From NCBI GenBank assembly GCA_963719805.1, contig CAVRDF010000010.1:372001-436000 (forward strand): 64,000 nt of DNA, read 5' to 3'. This document shows, one piece after another, positions 26,874 to 34,797 of this stretch (the first letter of the stretch is position 1; each line of letters opens with the position of its first letter). This DNA comes from JAMXLO01 sp963719805. GTDB lineage: Bacteria; Pseudomonadota; Alphaproteobacteria; Acetobacterales; Acetobacteraceae. Position numbers and translations under genes: made by a program. The notes under the pieces are model-generated. The model had not been told where the DNA came from. It saw only the letters and a program-made list of their open reading frames with translations, and searched no databases.

Positions 26874-27395
26874 ATGACGTTGCAGGTGCTCGATCCCACC
26901 AATGAGACCGCGCCGCCGCTCGGCAGGCCTGCACCGCGCGTGGTGTCGCTTGCCGGGAAGACGGTGGGGATCATTTCCAATGGCAAGGAAGGCACCAAGG
27001 GCTTCTTCGCGCATTTGGATCGCATGCTGCGCGACGAACTCGGCGTTGCGGATGTGATCCTGCGCCAAAAATCCAATTTCAGCGCGCCGGCCGATACGCA
27101 TATCATCGACGAGATCGCCCGCTGGCACGCGGTTGTCACTGGTATTGGCGACTGAGGCAGTTGTTCGTCGTGCAGTCTGCATAACTCCATCACCGCTGAT
27201 CGTCTAGGCATCCCCGCGATGCCGGTGATGACGACGCGTTTTGTCAGCGCGGCGGAATTGATGGCGCGCGTGCTCGGCTTCTCCGGCTACGCGTTCGCGG
27301 TGATCCCGCATCCCATCAGCAGTGCGGGCGATGATGCCCTGCGGCATGCTGCTGCTTCGGCGCTCAATGACGCCCGACGCCTGCTGCTGGGCTGA
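26874..27395 (+). CDS. UGSC-family selenoprotein candidate, in-frame UGA read as selenocysteine
   Basis: Read from ATG 26874, the frame gives 93 residues ending ITG-like VVTGIGD, then TGA at 27153-27155. It continues without another stop for 79 codons to TGA 27393-27395. The residues after the UGA are Gly-Ser-Cys-Ser-Ser-Cys, giving U-G-S-C, the motif that names a known bacterial (seleno)protein family in which Sec alternates with Cys. The downstream part (HNSITADRLGIPAMPVMTT, FAVIPHPI) is as protein-like as the upstream part. Sec would be residue 94 and Cys97 its redox partner. A stem-loop starting 15 nt after the UGA fits a bacterial SECIS position. Function is unknown, probably redox. No sel genes lie in the window. 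Confidence 0.82.
27156..27186 (+). promoter_or_regulatory. candidate bacterial SECIS stem-loop downstream of the UGA codon
   Basis: Fifteen nt after the UGA, TGCA (27171-27174) pairs with TGCA (27178-27181) around a 3-nt loop GTC. A lower helix can form between AGTT (27159-27162) and AACT (27183-27186) across an asymmetric internal loop. Bacterial SECIS elements are short hairpins at this distance with a G at the start of the apical loop, bound by SelB. The helix is short, so this is suggestive only. Confidence 0.45.
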
Positions 27396-27436
27396 CCCGC
27401 GCGGCCTTACGAGAGAGAAGCATTCGACGTGACGCG

Positions 27437-28444
27437 CTAACCGCCCGTCACACTCATATGCCGCGCCACCGCCGGCCGGTCGTGCCGCCGGTCGATGATG
27501 AAGTCGTGCCCCTTCGGCTTGCGGCTGATCGCCTCGCGGATCGCATCTTCCAGCTCAGCATCCGTCGCACCCGCTCGCAGCACGCGCCGCAGATCTGCAT
27601 CGTCATCCTGGCCGAGGCACATGTAGAGGATTCCGGTGCAGGTCAGCCGCACCCGGTTGCAGCTTTCGCAGAAGTTGTGCGTCATCGGCGTGATGAAGCC
27701 GATGCGCCGTCCGGTTTCCGCCACGTTGAAATAACGCGCCGGTCCACCGGTGCGATAATCCGTCTCCTCCAGCGTCCAATGCCGGCGCAGCCGCGAGCGA
27801 ACGATAGACAGCGGTAGGTATTGCTCCGTGCGATCGCCGGAGATGTCGCCCATTGGCATCGTCTCGATCAGGCACAGGTCGAAGCCGTGGTCACCGCACC
27901 AGGTGAGCATGCTGTCGAAATCGTCCTCATTGACGCCCTTCATCGCCACGGCATTGATCTTGATCGCCATGCCGGCAGCCTTGGCTGCGAAGATGCCGTC
28001 CAGCGTCGCGCCGATCTTGCCCCAGCGGGTGATGCGGGCGAACTTGTCGGGGTCCAGCGTGTCGAGCGAGACGTTGATCCGCCGCACGCCTGCTGAGTAC
28101 ATCCCCTCTGCCAGCTTGGTGAGCTGAGTGCCGTTGGTGGTGACCGTCAGTTCCTTCAGCCCGCCCTCGCCAAGCCGGTCACCCAGGCTTTGGAACAGCG
28201 ACATCACGTTGCGCCGGACCAGAGGCTCGCCGCCGGTGATGCGGATCTTGTTGGTGCCCAGCCGGATGAACGCCGCGCAGATGCGATCCAACTCTTCCAG
28301 CGTCAGCAGATCCCGCTTCGGCAGGAACGTCATGTCCTCCGCCATGCAATAGACGCAGCGGAGGTCGCAGCGGTCGGTCACCGACACACGCAGATAGTTA
28401 ATGGCCCGGCCGAACGGATCGATCATGCCTTTGAATTGCGCCAT
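27437..28444 (-). CDS. moaA: GTP 3',8-cyclase MoaA (molybdenum cofactor biosynthesis)
   Basis: 335 residues. Radical SAM enzyme catalysing the first step of molybdopterin synthesis with MoaC. The N-terminal [4Fe-4S] ligands are Cys26, Cys30 and Cys33 in CDLRCVYC. ITGGEPL is the SAM-binding strand. The second cluster is Cys259, Cys262 and Cys276 (FCESCNRVRLT ... MCLG). The C-terminus ends Gly-Gly, which inserts into the active site. The ATG is at 28444. It is convergent with the UGSC gene and divergent from the chemotaxis locus. No other moa or moe gene is adjacent. Confidence 0.97.
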   Translation of the reverse strand: MAQFKGMIDPFGRAINYLRVSVTDRCDLRCVYCMAEDMTFLPKRDLLTLEELDRICAAFIRLGTNKIRITGGEPLVRRNVMSLFQSLGDRLGEGGLKELTVTTNGTQLTKLAEGMYSAGVRRINVSLDTLDPDKFARITRWGKIGATLDGIFAAKAAGMAIKINAVAMKGVNEDDFDSMLTWCGDHGFDLCLIETMPMGDISGDRTEQYLPLSIVRSRLRRHWTLEETDYRTGGPARYFNVAETGRRIGFITPMTHNFCESCNRVRLTCTGILYMCLGQDDDADLRRVLRAGATDAELEDAIREAISRKPKGHDFIIDRRHDRPAVARHMSVTGG

Positions 28445-28608
28445 CCGGGGCGGAGGTTCAAGGGCCGGTGAAATTCGGCCTGCCGGGCTGCCAAATGGCC
28501 AATGCTAACTCGCGATTTTTCTGGGGCTGACGCAATATCCCACCGCATCCGTCAACGGATTGTGAATAATTCGGCATATAGCTCTCGGTCGACCAGGGGA
28601 GAGCGCTC

Positions 28609-29262
28609 GTGAACGATACAAGCGACACGCTGCATTTGGCCGAACTTCTTGCTTCGCGCCTGTGCCATGACCTTGCCGGTCCGCTCGCCGCCTTGATCGG
28701 CATTCTGGAAATCGCCCATGAAGAGCAACCTGCCAGCGAGCCGGTCGCCCTGGCGGAGCAGACCGTTATCGAGCTTGGCCAGCGCCTGAAGCTGCTGCGT
28801 GCCGCCTGGGGACAGGCGACCGAGGACCTCGACATAGCGACGCTGCGTGATCACGCCGCCGCTCTGGTAGGCAGCAAAGTCAAACTGGATCTCTCGGAAC
28901 TGCCATCCGACAGTGTCTTCCCGGCACGGATTGGCCGGCTGGTGCTGAACGCCTTGATGCTCGCGTCGGCCAGCGTGGCGGGCAGCGGCAGTGTCGCCGT
29001 GTCCGGATCGTTGGACGCCGGCCTGCTGATCACCATCGCCGGGCCGCGCGCCGAATGGCCTTTGGGATTGGTCGCCAGCCTTGGCGATCCAGCGGCGGCC
29101 GCGGTGGCGCTCGCCAACGCGGACGCGCGCCACGTCCTGGGTCCGCTGGTCGTGTTGCTGGCGCGCGACCTTGAGTGGCGCCTGTCCATGCTGATGCCTT
29201 GTGGTCCGGCGGCAAATAAAGCCGGGATGGCCGCGCCCCTCCTGCTCGCCCCGAGCGCGTAG
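28609..29262 (+). CDS. ChpT-like histidine phosphotransferase
   Basis: 217 residues, GTG start at 28609 with GGGAGAG upstream. The N-terminal helix LLASRLCHDLAGPLAALIG carries His20 in the H-D-L-x-x-P context typical of the ChpT/DUF2328 family, followed by a degenerate HATPase-like domain. In Caulobacter ChpT passes phosphoryl groups from CckA to CtrA and CpdR. Here it stands directly upstream of cheA with a 104-bp gap, so it may instead relay to a che response regulator. It is an alphaproteobacterial marker. Confidence 0.8.
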   Translation: MNDTSDTLHLAELLASRLCHDLAGPLAALIGILEIAHEEQPASEPVALAEQTVIELGQRLKLLRAAWGQATEDLDIATLRDHAAALVGSKVKLDLSELPSDSVFPARIGRLVLNALMLASASVAGSGSVAVSGSLDAGLLITIAGPRAEWPLGLVASLGDPAAAAVALANADARHVLGPLVVLLARDLEWRLSMLMPCGPAANKAGMAAPLLLAPSA

Positions 29263-29366
29263 GCACACGTTGGTCGCCGAGCGACCGGCGAATTTACCGT
29301 TTCTTCGTTCCCCCTGACTAAGGATGACACACCGCCTGACATCCTGCCGGGCCCTGAGGTCATGCC

Positions 29367-31958
29367 ATGGACGATCTGATCGCTGATTTCCTTACCGAGA
29401 CCAACGAGAGCATTGCCGATTTGGACGTCGCATTGGTGAAGCTCGAGCGGACGCCAGACGACAAGGACACACTCTCGCTGATCTTCCGCCTGGTGCACAC
29501 GATCAAGGGCACCTGTGGCTTCCTCGGATTGCCGCGGCTGGAGCATGTGGCCCACGCGGCGGAGAATGTGCTGGGCAAAGTACGCGACGGCGCGCTGATC
29601 GCGACACCGGAAACTGTGACCCTCGTTCTCTCGGCGCTTGATCGGATCAAGGCCATCGTGACCGGCCTTGCGGCGAGTGGCAGCGAGCCGTCCGGCGACG
29701 ACAGCCCGCTGGTCGCTGCACTGGATGCGGTCGCCTCGGGTAATCCGCCGCCGGCTGCCGTTGCTGCCCCGCCACCCGTCGCTGAGCCAGAGCCGCCTCC
29801 ACCGCCGCCGCCGGAACCAGCTGCCGTGCAGGCACCCGCAGCGCCACCACCACAGGCCGCGCCGGAGCCAGCACAGCAGGGCGAGCCGGTCGCCACCAAT
29901 CAGACCATCCGGGTCACGGTCGATGTGCTGGAAGACCTGATGACGCTGGTGAGCGAACTGGTGCTGACCCGCAACCAGCTCCTGCAACTTGCCCGCACGC
30001 AGGAGAACACCGGCTTCACCGTTCCCTTGCAGCGCCTGTCGCACATCACGTCCGACCTACAGGAAGGCGTGATGAAGACGCGCATGCAGCCTATCGGCAA
30101 TGCGTGGAACAAGCTGCCACGGCTGGTGCGTGATCTCTCGCGCGAAATGGACAAGAAGATCGAGCTCACCATGCTAGGTGCCGATACCGAGCTCGACCGC
30201 CAGGTGCTCGAACTGATCAAGGATCCGCTTACCCACATGGTCCGCAACAGCGGCGACCATGGTCTGGAGGGCACTGCGGAACGCCGTGCTGCCGGCAAGC
30301 TGGAAGCCGGCCGCATCACGCTCAATGCGTTCCATGAAGGCGGTCACATCATCATCGAGATTTCCGACGATGGCCGTGGCCTGCCGCTCGACAAAATCCG
30401 CGCCAAGGTGCTGGCGAACGGGCTCGCGACCGAAGCCGAGCTTGCAAGCATGAGCGAAGCGCAGGTGCAGCGCTTCATCTTCCGTGCGGGCTTCTCCACC
30501 GCGACCGTGGTCACCGCCGTGTCCGGCCGTGGCGTTGGCATGGATGTGGTGAAAACCAACATCGAGAAGATCGGCGGCACCATCGATCTCAAGAGCGTGC
30601 CCGGCCAGGGTACCACCTTCATCATCAAGATCCCGCTCACTCTTGCCATCGTCTCAGCGCTCATTGTCGAAGCCGCCAGCGAGCGCTTCGCCATTCCGCA
30701 GATCAGCGTGGTCGAACTGGTGCGTGCCAGGAAGGAAGCCGGCCGCGGACACAACGAAGCGGGCAGCGGCGAGCCCATCATCGAGCGCATCAACGACACG
30801 CCGGTGCTGCGTCTGCGTGATCGGCTGCTGCCGCTGGTCAACCTCCATGAACTGCTGGCGCTTGGCGAAACCCATAACGACGACACCGGCGCCTACATCG
30901 TGGTGACCCAGGTGGGCGCCAACAGTCTTGGCATCATCGTCGACCGGGTATTCGACACCGAAGAGATCGTGGTGAAGCCGGTCGCACCGATCTTGCGTCA
31001 CGTCACGATGTTCAGCGGCAATACCATCCTTGGCGACGGTTCGGTGATCATGATCCTCGATCCAAATGGCATTGCGCGCGGCACTGGAATCGGCGCCAGT
31101 GGCGACGCCAAGGCGATCTCCTCCAACACCATCGATCAGTTCCGCTCCGTTGACCGTACGGCGATGCTGCTATTCCGCGCCGGCAGTGAGCAGAAGCTGG
31201 CAGTGCCGTTGGGCCTTGTCGCGCGGCTGGAAGATATTCCGCGCGAGAAGATCGAAGTGTCGGCCGGCGCGCCGGTCACCCAATATCGCGGCAAGCTGAT
31301 GCCGTTGATTGCCTTGTCTGGCAGTCTGGAGAGCGAGAAGCCGCGACAGCCGGTACTGGTGTTCAACGATGGCGATCGCAGCATGGGCCTGATGGTCGAT
31401 GAAATCGTCGACGTGGTTGAGGATCGGCTGAACATCGAACTGTCCGCTGCACGGCCTGGTCTGTTGGGCACTGCGGTCATTGGCGGTCATGCGACCGACG
31501 TGCTGGACACCGGGTACTGGCTTACCCAGGCCTGGCAGGATTGGTTCCATGGCGGCGCGCACTCGGCCGAACAGGGCACGTCACGCCGTGTCCTGGTGGT
31601 TGAGGACAGCGACTTCTTCCGCCAGTTGGTCACCCCGATCCTTGGTGCGGCGGGCTATCGTGTGACTCCGGCGGCAAGCGCCGCGGAAGCGCTGCGGATG
31701 CGCGAGAGCGGTGCGATGTTCGATGCCGTGGTGTCGGATATCGCGATGCCCGACATGGATGGGCTCGACTTCGCGCGCGCCGTGCGTTCGGGCGGGGCCT
31801 GGGCAAAGCTGCCGATGATCGCGCTGTCGGGACGCACCGATCCGGCCGACATCGAGGCCGGCCGCGACGCCGGCTTCACCGACTACGTAGCGAAGTTCCA
31901 ACGCGAGGCGCTGATCGCCAGCCTGCGCCAGTGCCTCGCCGAACCGATCGCGGCATGA
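29367..31958 (+). CDS. cheA: chemotaxis histidine kinase CheA with C-terminal receiver (hybrid CheA)
   Basis: 863 residues. Order: HPt domain (phosphoryl His44 in RLVHTIKGTCGFLGL), Pro/Ala-rich linker at about 120-175, H-kinase dimerisation (LVSELVLTRNQLLQLA), and HATPase with N-box MVRNSGDHGLEG, DDGRGLP and GRGVGMDVVKTN. Then come a CheW-like domain, a second CheW/P5-like segment (VPLGLVARLEDIPREKI) and a receiver domain from about 740. Asp791 in VSDIAMPDMDG is the predicted receiver phosphorylation site. A hybrid receiver suggests an intramolecular phosphate sink or adaptation control, as in non-flagellar or alternative chemosensory systems. It heads the cheAWYBR cluster. Confidence 0.96.
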   Translation: MDDLIADFLTETNESIADLDVALVKLERTPDDKDTLSLIFRLVHTIKGTCGFLGLPRLEHVAHAAENVLGKVRDGALIATPETVTLVLSALDRIKAIVTGLAASGSEPSGDDSPLVAALDAVASGNPPPAAVAAPPPVAEPEPPPPPPPEPAAVQAPAAPPPQAAPEPAQQGEPVATNQTIRVTVDVLEDLMTLVSELVLTRNQLLQLARTQENTGFTVPLQRLSHITSDLQEGVMKTRMQPIGNAWNKLPRLVRDLSREMDKKIELTMLGADTELDRQVLELIKDPLTHMVRNSGDHGLEGTAERRAAGKLEAGRITLNAFHEGGHIIIEISDDGRGLPLDKIRAKVLANGLATEAELASMSEAQVQRFIFRAGFSTATVVTAVSGRGVGMDVVKTNIEKIGGTIDLKSVPGQGTTFIIKIPLTLAIVSALIVEAASERFAIPQISVVELVRARKEAGRGHNEAGSGEPIIERINDTPVLRLRDRLLPLVNLHELLALGETHNDDTGAYIVVTQVGANSLGIIVDRVFDTEEIVVKPVAPILRHVTMFSGNTILGDGSVIMILDPNGIARGTGIGASGDAKAISSNTIDQFRSVDRTAMLLFRAGSEQKLAVPLGLVARLEDIPREKIEVSAGAPVTQYRGKLMPLIALSGSLESEKPRQPVLVFNDGDRSMGLMVDEIVDVVEDRLNIELSAARPGLLGTAVIGGHATDVLDTGYWLTQAWQDWFHGGAHSAEQGTSRRVLVVEDSDFFRQLVTPILGAAGYRVTPAASAAEALRMRESGAMFDAVVSDIAMPDMDGLDFARAVRSGGAWAKLPMIALSGRTDPADIEAGRDAGFTDYVAKFQREALIASLRQCLAEPIAA

Positions 31959-31982
31959 GTGCCCACGCACAGGAGACGATGA

Positions 31983-32460
31983 ATGGCCAGCGATGTGATG
32001 GAACGCACTGATGCAGCGGACGATGAGGAGGAACGCGTCTTCGTCACGCTGACTGTCGCCGATCAGCTCTGCGGGGTGCCGGTGCTCGGCGTGCGCGACA
32101 TTCTTGGCGAGCACACGATCACACGCATCCCGCTCGCTCCCGCCGAAATCGCCGGCAGCCTCAACCTGCGCGGCCGCATCGTCACGGCAATCGACCTGCG
32201 CCAGCGCCTGCAGCTGCCGCCGGCACAGGCGGGCCAGCCGCGCATGTCGGTGGTGGCCGAGATCGGCGGAGAGCTTTACGCGCTGCTGGTCGATCAGGTC
32301 TCCGAGGTGATGAGCCTCAAGGCCGGCGCCTTCGAACGCAACCCGCCTACACTGCCGCCGGCCTGGGCACAGTTCAGCAGCGGCATCTATCGGCTGGATG
32401 GCCGCCTGCTCGTCGGTACTCGATGTCGGCAAGGTGCTCGCGCTGAACGAAGCCCACTGA
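31983..32460 (+). CDS. cheW: chemotaxis coupling protein CheW, frameshift near the end
   Basis: About 158 residues. The SH3-like CheW fold is clear: VTLTVADQLCGVPVLGVRDIL, LAPAEIAGSLNLRGRIVTAIDLR and YALLVDQVSEV. At about 32414 one extra G shifts the frame: DGRLLV should continue VLDVGKVLALNEAH and stop at 32458-32460. As sequenced, it reads through a meaningless tail to 32474, overlapping cheY. CheW bridges receptors to CheA. No receptor gene is in the window. Confidence 0.9.
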
Positions 32461-32470
32461 GAGGCACGTC

Positions 32471-32839
32471 ATGACCCGCGTCTGCCTCGTGGTGGACGAC
32501 AGCCGCGTCGTGCGCAAGATCGCCCGCCGCATCCTCGAGGCGCACGGCTTTACCGTCACCGAAGCGGCTGACGGTCAGCAGGCGCTCGATGCCTGCCGCC
32601 AGGCAATGCCTGATTGTGTGCTGCTTGACTGGAACATGCCGGTGATGAACGGCCTGGAGTTCCTCAAGGCGTTGCGTGCCGAGTACGGACCGGACAACCC
32701 CACTGTGGTGTTCTGCACGACCGAAACCGAGTTGTCGTCGATCGAGCAGGCAATCAGCAACGGCGCGCAGGAATACATCATGAAGCCGTTCGACGAGGAC
32801 ATCCTTCTCGGCAAATTCGAGCAGGTCGGGTTGTTGTGA
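32471..32839 (+). CDS. cheY: chemotaxis response regulator CheY
   Basis: 122-residue single receiver domain. The acidic pocket is VVDDS (Asp9, Asp10), with phospho-acceptor Asp53 in LLDWNMPVMNG, Thr in FCTTETE and the conserved Lys in IMKPFD. There is no output domain. GAGGCAC precedes the ATG. It overlaps cheB by 4 bp (GTGA). Confidence 0.95.
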   Translation: MTRVCLVVDDSRVVRKIARRILEAHGFTVTEAADGQQALDACRQAMPDCVLLDWNMPVMNGLEFLKALRAEYGPDNPTVVFCTTETELSSIEQAISNGAQEYIMKPFDEDILLGKFEQVGLL

Positions 32840-33888
32840 GCGCGGCGTCCATCGCTCGGGTCATGGTCTGCGATGATTCGGCGGTGATCCGTGGCGCGAT
32901 CGCGCGCATGCTGGAAGGCGAATCCGATGTGCGGGTGGTGGCGCGCGTAGCCAACGGCCAGATGGCGCTCGACGAACTGAAGCGCACACCGATCGATGTG
33001 CTGGTGCTCGACATCGAAATGCCGGTGATGGACGGCATGACGGCGCTGCCGCTGCTGCTGCGCGCCGATCCCGGACTGAAGGTGATCATGGCGTCCACGC
33101 TCACCACGAGGGGCGCCGATATTGCCTTGCGTGCCTTGCGACTGGGTGCGGCGGATTACGTGCCGAAGCCGACTGCGGTGCAGGGCGATGAGACGTTCCG
33201 TCGCGAGCTGGTAGAGAAGGTGCGCGGACTGGCGCGTCTGCGCCGCCGCCTGGTGCAGCCGTTGCGTGAGACCACGGGTCTGCGTCTGCGTCCCGCAGCC
33301 ATCATGAGCCCGCGTCTACTCGCCATCGGCAGCTCCACCGGCGGACCGCAGGCGCTGTTCACGCTGATCCAGGGACTTGGCAAGACGCTGAGCGTGCCGG
33401 TCGTGCTGACCCAGCACATGCCGCCGACATTCACTGCCATCCTTGCGGAGCACATCAGCAAGCTCGGCGGCCTGCCGTGCGCCGAAGCACGGGACGGCGA
33501 GGTCTTGCACGCCGGCCGCATTTACCTGGCGCCTGGCGATCGGCATCTGCTGGTCGATGTTGGCCGTTCCGGCCTGCTGGCGCGGCTCACTCAGGATCCG
33601 CCGGAAAATTTCTGCCGCCCTTCGGTCGACCCGATGCTGCGCAGTGCCGCGAATGCCTGCGATGGCCGTGTGCTCGTCACCATGCTCACCGGCATGGGCC
33701 AGGATGGCCTTGCCGGCACCCGTCGCGTGATCGACGGCGGCGGCAGTGCGATTGCTCAGGACGAAGCCACCAGCGTGGTATGGGGCATGCCGGGCGCCGT
33801 TGCCCAGGCTGGTCTTTGTCATGCGGTGCTGCCACTGCCGCGCATCGCCCCGAAACTGCTCGACCTGCTGCGCATGGCGCGCGCATGA
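32836..33888 (+). CDS. cheB: protein-glutamate methylesterase/glutaminase CheB
   Basis: 350 residues, GTG start at 32836. A receiver domain (MVCDDS, Asp59 in VLDIEMPVMDG) is joined by a linker to the methylesterase domain. The catalytic triad elements are the Ser in AIGSSTGGPQAL, the His in LTQHMPPTF and the Asp in MLTGMGQDGLAG. It removes methyl groups from chemoreceptors for adaptation. It overlaps cheR by 4 bp. Confidence 0.96.
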   Translation: MSAASIARVMVCDDSAVIRGAIARMLEGESDVRVVARVANGQMALDELKRTPIDVLVLDIEMPVMDGMTALPLLLRADPGLKVIMASTLTTRGADIALRALRLGAADYVPKPTAVQGDETFRRELVEKVRGLARLRRRLVQPLRETTGLRLRPAAIMSPRLLAIGSSTGGPQALFTLIQGLGKTLSVPVVLTQHMPPTFTAILAEHISKLGGLPCAEARDGEVLHAGRIYLAPGDRHLLVDVGRSGLLARLTQDPPENFCRPSVDPMLRSAANACDGRVLVTMLTGMGQDGLAGTRRVIDGGGSAIAQDEATSVVWGMPGAVAQAGLCHAVLPLPRIAPKLLDLLRMARA

Positions 33889-34721
33889 GCCAGACGCTCG
33901 CAGTGGCGGCTTTCGACACTTTCGCCTCGCTGCTGAAGAGCCGCTCCGGCCTCGTCATTACGCCGGACAAGCTATACTTGCTGGAGACTCGTCTCGCGCC
34001 GATCCTCAAGCGCGAGAATTTGCGCGATCTTACCGCGCTGGCCGAGCGTCTGCGGGCGCCGTCCGCCGAATCGCTGATCCGCCAGGTGGTCGAGACGATG
34101 ACCACCAATGAGACGTTCTTCTTTCGCGACGACAAGCCATTTCAGCATTTCCGCAATCAGGCTCTGCCGAATTTCCTGGCAAAGCGCCCACCGGGCTCGC
34201 CGTTGCGAATTTGGTCTGCCGCCTCTTCGTCCGGGCAGGAGGCCTATTCGGTGGCAATGATCCTGACCGAGTGTCGCGCGAGCGTGGGCAATCGGCGGAT
34301 CGACATCGTTGGTACCGATCTGGCGCGCGATCAGGTGACGCGGGCGCGCGACGGTCTGTATACACAGTTTGAGGTGCAACGCGGCCTGCCGGTGCAGATG
34401 CTGATGCGCTACTTCCGCAAGGAGGAAGCCGGTTGGCGGATCAGCGACGCGATTCGCGCCATGGTGCAGTATCGCGAATGGAACCTGCTGGCGGACCTGC
34501 GCCCGCTGGGGCAGTTCGACGTGGTGTTCTGCCGTAACGTGTTGATCTACTTCGACCAACCGACGAAGGCGCGCGTATTGGATGCCATCGCGCAGCAGAT
34601 TGCGCCGGATGGCCTGCTTTATCTGGGTGGCGCCGAAACCGTGCTGGGCATCACCAGCCGTTTCGCGCCGCTGCCCGCCGAACGCGGGGTTTATGGCCTG
34701 GCTTCCACTCCGCGTTCCTGA
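33885..34721 (+). CDS. cheR: chemoreceptor methyltransferase CheR
   Basis: 278 residues. An N-terminal all-alpha domain (LLKSRSGLVITPDKLYLLETRL) precedes the SAM-binding domain with MTTNETFFFRD, IWSAASSSGQEAYS, VGTDLA and VFCRNVLIYFD. It is the counterpart of CheB in adaptation. It ends the che operon; the next gene, 76 bp on, is unrelated. No flagellar, pilus or receptor genes accompany the cluster here. Confidence 0.96.
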   Translation: MSQTLAVAAFDTFASLLKSRSGLVITPDKLYLLETRLAPILKRENLRDLTALAERLRAPSAESLIRQVVETMTTNETFFFRDDKPFQHFRNQALPNFLAKRPPGSPLRIWSAASSSGQEAYSVAMILTECRASVGNRRIDIVGTDLARDQVTRARDGLYTQFEVQRGLPVQMLMRYFRKEEAGWRISDAIRAMVQYREWNLLADLRPLGQFDVVFCRNVLIYFDQPTKARVLDAIAQQIAPDGLLYLGGAETVLGITSRFAPLPAERGVYGLASTPRS

Positions 34722-34797
34722 GCGACGGGGGCAGGGTGAGGTGGGGCATTTTCTGCTATAAGCGCCTCACAATATCGCCCATGGAGAGGGAGCCACG

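Noticed and set aside
27153..27395. UGA at 27153 as a simple nonsense mutation
   Set aside because: The stop falls exactly at the first position of the U-G-S-C signature, followed by an open, protein-like frame to a second stop, which random mutation would rarely produce. It remains formally possible.
29360..29899. Gly/Ala/Ser-rich frame on the minus strand
   Set aside because: It is the complement of the Pro/Ala-rich linker of CheA and has only low-complexity sequence.
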